Shown: positions 22,466 through 34,700 of the stretch, one piece after another
Layout: the number at the start of each line of letters is the position of its first letter
Numbering within the stretch: the first letter of the stretch is position 1
Origin: Symsagittifera roscoffensis
Taxonomy: Eukaryota; Xenacoelomorpha; Acoela; Convolutidae
Direction of reading: 5' to 3'
DNA length: 64,000 bases
Assembly: GCF_963678635.1 (NCBI RefSeq)
Contig: NC_087062.1
Span: 88,141,845-88,205,844 of the forward strand
Notes under the pieces: model-generated
Seen by the model: only the letters and a program-made list of their open reading frames with translations
Databases searched by the model: none
Told to the model about the DNA's origin: nothing
Position numbers and translations under genes: made by a program

Positions 22466-25400
22466 ATGGAAAGATCCAAAAGTGATGGGTCCAAGGAGTC
22501 TGGAAACGACCAGAGAGAAGCGAACCGATTCGAAAACGTGGACCTTATTCTCAACCAACCGGATCCCGTTTTACATGACTTCGATTCTACTTCAAACAAC
22601 AACTCAAAAAGCGGTCATAGTGCTGAACTTCAGGATTCAGATGCGAGCCAAAACCTCGAATTAGTTCATGAAGACTTGGATCAATTTGATAGTAGTGAGA
22701 GATCTGCGCTGCCGCATGGTTTGAAAGTTGATAACTTTTCAAACAGCCAGAAAAGTTATAGAGTTGCACCAACAAGTGGTACAGAGGATAAAGATAGAAA
22801 CAAAAAGTTGTGTTGCAGTATTTGTGGGAATATATTTTATGGAAGCGAAAGTGTTTTAAATAATAGATCGAACAGTGCTGCTGGTCTAAATGTGAATAGC
22901 AGAGATACAACTTATGTTGGTGACGCCGCTTACTACCAATTCTCCGATCATTGTACGGCTACTAGAAACAATGCAGCCGCCGCGGATAAGTTGAACGTTA
23001 GTGGTACGATTAGTGCTGACACTAAGGACAGCAGTTCTATCAAAAATAGAGTTAATTCGACCCAAAATTACCATTCGCTGTCCCAACAGTTTGAGCCGCT
23101 TGGCAGTTACCAGGGAACCTTTACTGGACCAAGTTGCAGTGAAACTTCATTTGGGCCCGAACAAACTTTACCACGTCTAGAACGAGCTGGGCTAGAATTG
23201 GGTTCAGATCATTCAGAGCCGGATTGGTCAAGAGCCGATCCAGATTTGGAAGTTGAGTCCCAATTAGGCGAAGAGAGAGATAGCAGAAGAAGACGTTGCG
23301 ACAATTTTGCAGTTTCTGCTTACGATCGGCAGTTTTGTGGAACCAGTTCGGCTCCGACAACGTCGGCTGAAAAAGAGGAGCGTAATTTAGAGAGCAGAGC
23401 TTTGCCAGTTGCGCTGCCCTGCCATACTTCAAACCGGGTCGCGGATGATAATATCCCCGATTTAACCCACATTATACAATACCCGCAGGGCGAAAATAAA
23501 AACAACAATAACAGGCCGCCGGAGGACAGCGGAGGAATTATTTACAGCGGAAATAAGAGCGCAATAGGAAACTTTGCTTGCTCTGAGCAGCCCAGTTCAA
23601 ATAATCCAAATATCACTCCTTCTTCCAACGCGTCAGCGGCAGCAAAGGCAGATTCCTCCTCGTTGTCGTCGGCCTGCGAGGCAGCAGCGGCGGCGGCCTC
23701 TAATTCTGTTTCCTTGGTGCATTGGCCGGGAAATAAAGATTACTTTAAAGTGCCAACAAGAAGTTCCTCCGCCGCACAAATCAAAGACCCTGCTCCACTT
23801 GCTCATTTTGACTCCTCTGCTCTTTGTGATAGAAATAGGGACAATAAGCTTGCACCCGGCCACAACGCACAGTCTAGTTTGAAGCGTCCCACTGTAGTGC
23901 CTTTATTTCCAGCTGCATGCTGTCCCGATTGTGCAATAATTCCACCAGCAAAAGAACAGCACTCCAGTTTTAATTCGACCACCGGACTCTTTAATCTAAT
24001 TCCCGGTCGCCACAACCCCGATCCAAACAAAGCACTACTAGACCGACCAGATCCTCCGCCGGATAACAAACGTCGCGGCGGACCACGCAACACTAACGAC
24101 GCTGCTGTTGACGCTCCATACCACGTCAGCACAGAACCAATTCCCGGAGAAGAACAGGCCAGTGAAAAGGCAGCAGCCGCAGCAGCCGCAGCCAGTCTTT
24201 CGATCGAACCCAGCGGGCAACAAGACCAAGAAGAAGTTTACACATTGTTACCCCCACGCTCCCTAAATGTATTGCCAAAGTCTTGCGCAAATGAACAAGA
24301 AGGCAACTTAGTACAAAAACAAACTGCTAATAGCTCGACTGGAAACCCCGGATCGAATGCCAGCTACTCAAACCAACCTTTATTTGAAGAACTCTGCTCG
24401 AACATCGACAATGCACCAGTCAATTTTATCGATCAGGCAAATTTAATCGGAGCAAAAACGTCACCAAACGCGACCTGCAGCCCCCACTCACCTGCCCATT
24501 TTTCACCTCAAGGTCAGAATTCCCCCATCGGTGTATCAGTCGCAAATAACAATAGATACAACTGCCAGGCAGGGCCCTCAAAATTATCTCCGAAATCTCT
24601 CAACCCGATCCTACAAACACCCGATGACCCCGGGTCAATTTCGTCCGAGCCCACGAGTGCGAGTCATTGTCGGCATCACACGAAACGCTCCCCTAACCGA
24701 AATCTGCAACTACGACACTGTCTTGGTCCCGTAAGTCGCAAAAGCATGAACAAAATGGCCTGTCTGGAGAAAAGTCGTAGCGTAGACACGGGCGGAGGAG
24801 CCACGACTAACAGTTTATACTCGCAGAATGGTTCCTCATACGACACATGTTGCTCTAGTTTTAACGAAAACGAAGCGGGCGAAGACAGCCTCGCAAAACA
24901 CTCCGATGACGTCATGATGGCCCCGACGGAAGACCAGCCTTTATTTTTCATCCCAGTATCCGCCTCAGATAATCAGAATTTGGGCAAAAAAGGGGAGAGT
25001 AATAAAAAGACATCTTTCCGTGCCTTGGACCCCTTAAGGCAGAACTATGAAGAAGATTCCAGGTATGCTGACGAAGCCGACGACCCTATGGAGTCCCTTT
25101 TAAGAGGCAGCCGAGGGTCCGTTTCTCAGTTACCTACGCGATCTTCTGGTCGAAAACCTCCCAGCAATAGTGCAAATAATAGACAGAATAGCTTACGCAG
25201 TAGTTCTAGCAGTATTAAACACTTTGATAAGTATAAACCGGCAGGAAACCAAGTTTATTTTCCAAACGGGTCAGTTAATCGTGGAAGTCCAAGAGATCCT
25301 AGAAAAAAACAGGACATGGCGAACAATCGTCGGCAATCTTCCGCTTCTCAAGCACCAGGATCGCCAAGTCTTATTAAAAAGTACGCTAAACGAGCGAGTA

Positions 25401-25702
25401 TCGTTTCAAACACGGGAAACGTAGAGCTGAAGTTAGATTCCAATATCAGTATTAACAAACTCAGTGCCTCTAGTAACCAGAAAACATCGGCAGTCGGGAC
25501 GGAGTTAGGGGCGGCGGTGCCTCCGGTGGGACACTTGCACTCGAAGGAAAGCAAACAGACCCAGGCACATGCCAGTTACAGACTGGGTTTCCGTCGGTCA
25601 CTATTTGAAAAGCGCAAGAAGTTAAGCGACTATGCCATGTTATTTTCTCTCATCGGAATTTCACTTATGGTGCTGGAACACGAACTTTCCTATCAAATTT
25701 TG
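22466..25702 (+). CDS. KCNN: SK channel exon 1: long disordered N-terminus and S1
   Basis: ATG 22466 follows an in-frame TGA at 22445-22447, so it is the first possible start; +4 is G. The exon gives 1,079 codons and ends in phase 0 at TTG/GTAAGT. Residues 1-1037 are Ser/Asn/Pro-rich with Ala runs (near 402-408 and 567-575) and two CCxxC motifs (Cys 116/117/120 and 485/486/489). Residues 1038-1079 are the conserved SK start, [20 protein letters not shown] followed by S1 (about 1055-1072). Known SK N-termini are roughly 100-350 residues, so this one is exceptionally long. It is cytoplasmic and its role is unknown. Confidence 0.93.
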
Positions 25703-28700
25703 GTAAGTGTTCCAAACTTAATTAACTATTCACTAGTTAACCAACATTTATTGTTCCAACCATTTGAAAAATGGAGAGGAACTTTATTCGGGTGTGTTTT
25801 AGTTATTTTCTTTTTTTCTTTTTTTTCCACGCGAAATCAGCTTCCACAAATAGTCATCGGAGAGAGTTGAGTGATATATCAAATCAAAACCCTTTTAGTC
25901 GTGATTCGAACGACATTACATAATTCGAAAAATTTTCCCAGTGTCGAAAAAAAACCGGTTTGAACTTTTTGGTTTTTCGTCTTAATTCGAGCGAATAAAG
26001 CGAGCGAGAACGCTTACAATAACTAGTTTTAATGGCTGAAGACTTGCAATAGCTTAATTTAAAACGTATAATTATTTATACTCGAGGACCATTAGTTTTT
26101 TAGCACCTTTTGGAATCAAAAACTTCATAAATTCAAAAAATCAAAAAGAAAATTGAAAGAATTTACTAGTCATTTTTCTGCATTTTTTTCTCAAATTGTT
26201 TATTTTAATATGATTGTCGAATATGCCTAATCTCTTGTTTTTTTGCTCAGATCCTTTTATCGCATTATGCCGAAAAATGAGTATAACAAAAAACTTCTTT
26301 TTTTTTAAGACTGGTCGGAACTTGCTGTGCTAATTGCACAGTAACCGGCTATCCTTGTTATTTTTGGTAACCAGTTTACAGAACAAAGTAAACTCAATCA
26401 AGACTGTGATAAGTAATTATATTTGGGAAGTAGCTCACAGAACAACGTAAGCTCAATTAAGCTTGTAATCAGTTTTGTAGTCTCTTCATTTTGTAGTCAG
26501 TTCTTATAGAAGCATATACAAATTGCGAGTTTTTAGAAATAGTCTGATTCGGAAACCTGAAATTAGAATTTCAAAGTATTCAGAGGAAACATGCCATCAA
26601 AAACTTCAACTTAATTAGTTTTTGTCCTGACCGCTTGCATAATTTAAAGTTAGAAATTGATTCGACCAAACTCGAGAAATTGCATCCGATGATGCATCTG
26701 GTGTGGCACTTTCTAAGGCCCTTAACTTAGTAATTTTAAGAAAACTTGTTAAAACCTATTTCTTCTTGTTCCTACTTTTTAAAATGGGGAGTACATTTGC
26801 CTTCGGGTGGGTTTAAGTTTTTTCTTTTTTCTTTTTTTTTGTTTTCAAGCAAAATCAGATAAGAAAAACCTTCATTGAAATGAGTCGAGTGATATACTAA
26901 GGCCTTTCAGCCGTGATTCAAAATACATAAAAACTTTCAAAATACTTTTTCATGATGCCTGATGAGCCTCGATTGAACAGCGCGCAATCGCATAAAATAA
27001 CGCAAAAATAAACAACCGTTTTTTCAGGTGAGCCTGGTCGCGCGAGTAAAATTTCGATAAGAATTGTCAAAAATTATACGAGTTTGTATAGACTTGAAAC
27101 GAAATTCTTTTTATCTTTTAAAAATGATCTTTCTCTACCTATGACGTCAGGGGTGGGCTTCAAGGATGGAGTTTTGCTTGTTTAGCTTCTTTATGATATT
27201 TTAAGCTTCAATTTTTTTTAATGAAAACCACCCCCACCCTTTAGAAGTTTCTAGATACGCACCCACTTGAACTGATGAAGAGTTTTGGCTACGCGCTAAT
27301 TGCTCCTATCCAAAAACATTCAAGTGCAACAAAATATATGAGTGGCTTTTTCTTTCAATTTATATCACATTAGGTCCATTATTTTCCCATCTTGAAGAGG
27401 TTTCAGCATTGATAAGAAAAACTTTCAAAAACTTATCCATAGTGAGAAAAATGTGTTCAATTATTTAAGCCAATCGATTGCGTAAATTTGAATTCAATAG
27501 CCAAAAAATTACAGTACCGTCATAATTACCCTCCACTCTCAAAATTCGAACGCCCTTTCGCCTTGTTTTTTGAGACCATTTTGTCTATTGAATAAAAACC
27601 AAACCGTTACTGAAAAATTTCTAATTTTGAGGGGGGGGGGGAGCGAGCGTGGGGCAATTCATATTTTTTGCCGTATTATTTAAGTTAAAAATGATTTACG
27701 TACACTTTATATTCAAATGTTTCTGCCCAAACCCAGGATAACAACTCAAAGAAATTTAATAATTTAGAAAGGTTGCAAGTGTTTTTTCATTTTTTCCGAA
27801 AGTGCTTTTTGCCAAAAATATTACGGAGAAATGTGTCAGGATCGATCACAAAACTGGCAAAGCCTAAATAAGTTTTCTGAACAGAAAAAAGTATAAATCA
27901 TAAATCTTCGAATTTTTAGATTTTAGAAAACCATGGTTGGTTACTATATTACTACATTCGTTTCAAATTTGAAACCAAGGAAAACGGTTTATTTCAATGA
28001 AATAAAGAGCTTGATTATATGTATACTTTTTGAAGGTAAGAATTCTGTTGAAATGAAAAGTCTGCCCCTTTGAAATTCTATGGATAATAAATGTCTCCAC
28101 AAAAATACTGTCTCTACAAAAACCGTAAAAATCTGATTACACAGTATTAAGAATTGAATATAATTTGAAAGTACCAAAACCAATAAAATCCATCAAAATC
28201 ATCTTTTTGTTCCGACTTTTGAAGAAAACGACGGGAGAATTGTGCCCGGGAGGGATGGTTTTTCTCTACACAAATTTTGGCGCTTTAACTAGCCACTTAT
28301 AGCGGGTTTTTTAATTTAAATTGAGCACTGTTTATTACTTGAGCTCAGTTTTGAAATTATGATGACCTGCAATCTCTTTTACAAAAGTATTAGGGTTCAA
28401 ACATTTTCAGTTTGGCCGATTTGGATAAACAATCCCCCTGATACAAATAGTGTTGTTTCCACTTCATGTTCATTTCGCATAATTTTCAAAATGCTTTTAA
28501 GCTCAAAAGTTCATAATATACCTAACTTTTTGGGTTTCCACCTCCTGAATATCCTTTTTTGTAATAATTTTTTAGATTGAAATTTACTTTTTGATCTAGA
28601 AAGATTTTGTTTTGAATTTTTGCTTCTTATCATATTTTTTTAAAATTATTTATTTTTTGCTTAACAGTGGGGTAAACGCGATGGAAAGGAAGGTGGGGGA

Positions 28701-31700
28701 GAGGACATGAGGGGAGTGGTGGAGGTTGTAACTGTCAAGGGGAAATGGGGTATGTGGTCGTGGTTCTAAACATAGCTGGATTGGATGAAAAAAAGTTCCA
28801 TTTGAGATACTAAAAATAAATACCAATTGTCATTCACACGATGCAAATCAAAAATGAAGAAATAAAACATCCATTTAAATGGATTTTAAATGAATTTTAA
28901 TTAAGTTGAATTTCAAAAAACTTTCAGTTACAACGGATTTACAATCCATTTCATTGCCCAAAGGCAATAAGAGAATCGTTTATATTAACAACATTTTACA
29001 ACACAAGAATACATTAAAATCAGTTTTTCCATTTCATTTAGACGCGTCTGAAATTTCTTACACACTAACTCGATTTGAGTCTTAGAAAAACTATCAAAAC
29101 AGTTTTTCTCAAATTTGATACGATTTTATGACAATTTTTGGAATCCAATTTAAAACACATAGGGTTTTTGGAATCAATGAAATTCCTAAATTTGAGCGGG
29201 AAGGAATCAAAGTTTACTTCCATCAATTCTTTTGTGGTTGCAACAAAGAAAGCAAGTAATTGGATCTGAAATTCTTGCTTTTGAGGCGCAAAATTTTTCT
29301 TTTAAATTATTATCATTTTTTTCTTTTTTCTTTTTTTAAAAAATTATGAGGGGATGATCATTTTTTCATCAAGCTTTTGATTTTATTTTACTTTTAGATA
29401 ATTCTGACTTTTATCTATGTAATGATGCATATTTTTTCTGAATAAAATTGTAACAGCATACAAAATGAGTTAGTATGATTTTTTAACAACTAAGTTCATT
29501 TTTTAAATACATGTTTGATGTATGTGCAACGCTCTACGCAATTTTTGCAGAGTGGATCAGAAGTATGTTGGCTTGCCTGTATCATTATTTTGTAGACTGT
29601 ATAAATGAAATCGTACATATCAAAATTCTTCAAATGTTAATTGTTCTGACTTTTGAAGAAACCGGAATATTTATGCTCGGTCTGATTTTTTTAATCAGTC
29701 AAACTTCGCCGATCGAAATAAAAAAACGTTTCTGCGCCATTGAAAATGTCGACTTCCCAAGTTCAAATTTAAAAAGATATTTTTTGTAAAAATCTGAGGG
29801 TTTGAAAATCGCCAAGTTCTGGACTAAATTATGCGCGCTTTGAAGAGTATGTTCACAATGCTGAGAGCGTAATGCGAAATATTTATGCGAGGCGAATCAA
29901 CCCGCACAACAATATTGTTCTAAATTGAGGCTGGCTAATCGGTCGTATTAATTTCGTAGAACTCGGAATTTAACACATACATATTGTCCAAAATGTATGT
30001 TTTCAAAATTAGAGCATTGTTTGTTTTTCTTCTTGATGAATATATTTGTAAACCATTATTTTTGCAAATCTACCAGATTGGCACTAAATTGACTTCGTTA
30101 TAAAAAAAACCAAGCACAAATGTTGTTTTGGAATTTACTTTAATTTAAATTGTTTCTTAGTCTTATGAACACATTTAGTGAGCAGTTTTTCGTTTCTGTA
30201 AAATATTTTTTAAACTCTTTTGTTTTTTAAGCTTGCTATTGCTTACAAGTATTCGCATTGTTTTTTTCTATGAATATTATTGTAAAACAAATTTCTTTGC
30301 AAATCTACCAGATGCCTACTTCAATGCAGCAGTTCATTAAATCATAAATTTCCGCCTCGATGTTATTGTTTACAGTGACCATCGTAGTAAAGCAAAGCTG
30401 GAAAAAGGCAGATTTAGTAAGAACATGTGCTTGCTTAGAAATTTATTGTCTTATAGTTTTGCCAGACCAAAATGCCAGACCAAAAAATAAAACAAGTCTG
30501 CTTGTATCAGACCTAAATCTTGAATAAGCTGATTGCCCTTTAAAATGTTAGAATTCATTTCTGTGTTGGAAAAACAAAAGCACACTCAGAAAAAAGAATA
30601 AAAATACCAAATAAACGATTAACAAACTCTTTTTACTGAGTGCAAGCATTTCCATTACAAATGCAAAAAAAATTGCAGGCACACATGAAGGTCGGAAGAC
30701 CCCATAAAAAGTATAATTTTAAAAACATTCAATATTGAAAAAGTTTTCAAGCAACCATAACTCTGGAAAAAAAACAACTGCAAGCAACATAATTTTTTTA
30801 TTATTTTGAGCTCCAACTATCACAAAATTTGAAATATTTTAGATAGTATCCAAAATTCTATCACATTTTGAAAATTGAGAAGTCAAAATTTGTGTAAAGA
30901 AAAAATTGTTTCTATTAACTATTGAAGTTTGATGTTCAAGATGAGTCAAAAATTACTTAGCTCGAAAACCGTCGTTCTTTGATTGCAGATTTAATTAAAT
31001 AAATAGATTTTGGTTAATAAAACACTTTTCGAAACAAAAACAAACCAAACAAAAGTGAACCAAATCACTTCCAGCACTCAGTAAAAAACAGATCATAATT
31101 GATTAAATTACAGTTATAATTTTTGTTTTAGAAAAAATATAGAAATCAATTAAAAAAAACTTAGGTATTTTTGCCTTTTGTAATTCACTAAAATGAAAAC
31201 TTTTTTGATGAAAATAAAACTATTTATGATTAACTAAAAATGAAAAAAAAACTGTTTAGATTGTCTTGGAAAAATGATTCTAAAATAATTCACAATGTCG
31301 TATTTTGTTAAATTTCCCTTAAATCACATATATGTCCTCAAATGGAATACAATTTTAGCGTCAATCAAGAAATTTTTAGAAGTGAGATGTGTTCCTACCT
31401 TTTGGTTAATCTTGAAATAACCATCAAACTGAGACAATGTGCTCAGTTTGTGGTCACAAAAAAAAATACTTTTATTCACAAAATTTAATGAAAAAAAAAA
31501 TTGAAAAGAAAGCCTATATAATTGAATTGATTTGAAAACTACTGACTTCCGGACAAAAATAATTCGATTTGCATTGACTAAGCTCAAAAATAAAAATTTA
31601 AACATTTTTTTAAAAAAAATTGTCTAGAATCAAATATCATTGATTAAAATCAATGAAAATAAGTTTTAACTTTTAAAAAATTTAAAAACTTTAATACCAT

Positions 31701-34700
31701 TTAAATAGTTTATATTCTTTAAGTCGTCTTTACTCAAAATTTAGCCTAAATTTAGTATCAATTTTTTTTGAGTGCAGGCATGTCAAGAGCACATATTGAA
31801 ATTTGCAGGCATCCATAATTTTCACAAGACCCCATAAAAAAATTTGCATAAATCAATAAGTAACAAAAATTTCAAGCAAGCATAAATTTGAAAAAATAAA
31901 TCACAAACAAAATAATTTTTTTAATTTTGAGGCCAAGTTGTCGATCGTTTTTAAGATTTTCAGATGATCTAGAAAAAAACTCCGTCAAAAATTAAATATC
32001 GAGTCGTTCAAATTTGTATGGAGAAAAAGTGTGTCTTATTAACTATTCAAGTTTGATTCAGGAAGTGCAAGTTTGACTACAAATTTATAATCAGCTGAAA
32101 ACCGTTTTCAGAGTGGAGATTTAAATTAGAAGAATAATTATTGATGTGAAAAATTATTTATTGAATCAAACACAGACCCAAAAAATGTAGTGCAAAAGTA
32201 CTTTCCGCACTCAGTTAAAACACATCATAATGGATTGAATTGCAATTTTAACTGTAGTTTTATAAAATTCATTATTACTTAAACTATTTATATTTATATT
32301 TCATTTTAAACTGAATTTTTTTGAAAAAAAATAATGATAATGCATTACAAATAATTGTAATTTTTGTAGGAAGTCTTCGAAAATTGATTTTAAACATTGC
32401 CATTTTGTATTTTGCCAAAATGTTATTACAACACAAATATATCTCAAAATTACCTTTTGGATTGTTTTTTTTATGTCAATCGGGAAATTTTGACACGTGA
32501 TATGTCTTGTTACCTTTTGATACATCTTAAAATAATCATCAAACTAAGACAATGTGCTCATAGTTCGGTGGTGAAAAAGAGCAAAAATCATTACATGAGC
32601 AAAATTTAACTTAAAAAAATTGATGAAAAATTTTTTTTTTGTTGAATTGATTTGAAAACTCTTAAATTGGTTTCTCAACTATAACAAAAAATGAAAAAGG
32701 GATTAGAAAATCAATTTTTTTTGATTATAACTCAATAAAATAGCTTGAACTTTTATTGAAAAAGATATTGATTAGAACAATTTATAACTGATTATAAAGA
32801 ACTAAAATCAATTATTTTTTCAATTTAAAAAAATTATTAGAAAAAATTTAATACTTCAAAAAAAAATAATAATTTTTGAATCGATCATGTCCAAAAATTT
32901 TCCATATTTTAAGAATTAAATTTTTTTAATGAGTGCGGATGGTTGATATTCTGAAAATCCAGATTTGGTACAGAAAATGTTGTCAAACTGAAAACATTAA
33001 TTGTAAAAAAAAAATAAACTTTTACATTTAAAACTGAAGCTAAAAACCAAATGGTCCTAGATAAAGTTCTATCTAGATTGGTTTGATATTCATTGCAACA
33101 ACAACAGCAGTAGCTAATTTATCCTCGCTAATATTACATACTTCAGTTCATTTACTTTCGAAATATAGAGGTAAGAGCTTCTGGGATATGAAAAAGTATG
33201 GAAAGGCTTGACTTTTGTTGAATGTTTTTTTCTCGCTTCAAAGGATAAGTGGAGTACTTGTGCTTTAAGTTTTTTTTACTTCTGACATTTTTCGATTTTC
33301 ACAATTTGTTTACAATTTGTTTTGACAATTTGTTTTAACAATTTGTTTACCATCTGAAACTATTGATTGAATAAGCTGCATTTATTCATTGCGAGAATCT
33401 ATGCATTATAAACAATACTTAAGTTTCTGTTCCTATATCCCAAAAACGTGATCTCAAGTACAAGCAGCTTTATTGTTCCGATCACCAAATGTTAGAGAAA
33501 ACTTTGTGATCAATTTTTATCGCGTTAAATCAGGTACTGCACCACACGTCAACAAGGTCGATTAAAATATCATTTTAAGGCTCTTTTGCTCAAAAATTGG
33601 ACTGCAAGTTCGCAAAAAATTTCCTCAGTGTCAAAAAAATGATCTGATGATTTTTTAATTTCAGTTTTCAGTTTTTGTTAGTTTTCCGATATTTAGCAAA
33701 AAACTACGAGAACTCAAAAGTATGTTTTTGTTTTTTCTTAAGCCTTGTAAACAAAGAACAAAACATAAGACACAATACAAAAAAAATGATTTTTTTTTTC
33801 ACTTTGAGGTTCTCAAATTTCACTTTGTTTCTTGTTATTTTTTGTTGTTTGCAAAGATGATTGCGATCGAATCTTTTGTGCTCTCGTGCACAGTAATCAG
33901 ATATTCAATTATGCATAAAGTAAAATATATCATTAAAAAGGAAACAATACATCAAACTGACGAAATTAGGTTTTTTATTTTAACTGGAAAATGAAGCAGC
34001 AGTTGAAATTAATATATTAAGGCACTGAAAAAAAAGAGTTCTCCAGGACAATTTGGTAGTCCATATGTGCTATTAAGTAAAGGTAAAAGTACCAAATATA
34101 AAGATTGCAAAAAATTGGAACAGACAAAATTAATTACAAAGATAAAATTACCTATTTCAGACAATTTTTACATGCAAAAGCTAACATTTCAAAAAATATG
34201 CCTCAAGGTCACCTACAAATTTCTCAAATTTCGAATGCAAAAATTGATCAAAAATGGCAAATAGCTTTTTAAAATTATTTTTGCCTGTTCCAAATTTTTG
34301 CAATTGGTATAGTAGATGTGAATTGATTGTTGTTCATTTGAAAATGCTCTGGGTTACTTTTGACGCTTGATTTGATAAGTTTTTGTTCAGGACAAAGAGC
34401 TGAGCAAGTGGGTATCGATTAGTCTGAAGTGCCTCATCACTGGAAGCACGCTGGTGCTGGTCGCCTTAATAGTCACTTACCACGCCAGGGAAGTCCAGGT
34501 AATCTCCTCCACATTTCCACAATCATAAATCAAACAGCCTGACACACAAGCAGCTCGGACTAGACCTTCGGAAACAAGTCCAGCGCCAGTTTACTTGTAA
34601 TGTTTCTTAGCGCCAGTTTTCTAAGTTTTTCTCATCTATTGGCTAAAAATAACCTTGATTAACAAATTGGTGTTATGATACTGATACTCAATAGTATGTA

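Larger units (their letters stand above)
25703..34390 (+). other. SK intron 1 (8,688 bp)
   Basis: No gene recognised. It contains a short diverged duplication (about 25765-25960 and 26775-26950); a ~40-bp direct repeat pair (26371-26411, 26431-26471); a G-rich stretch (28668-28763); degraded R1 copies (28207-28370, 29641-29970); the R3 tandem pair (30630-32930); and four ACAATTTGTTT-type units at 33301-33349. The rest is AT-rich sequence in which I see nothing. Confidence 0.8.

Noticed and set aside
25703-25868. Continuation of the exon 1 reading frame for 55 codons past the splice donor, with a hydrophobic stretch
   Set aside because: The donor TTG/GTAAGT is strong and exon 2 joins in phase to a conserved S2. 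The extension is AT-rich intronic sequence.
28668-28763. G-rich stretch as a regulatory or quadruplex element
   Set aside because: G-runs are interrupted and irregular; weaker than the tract at 45655 and without other support.
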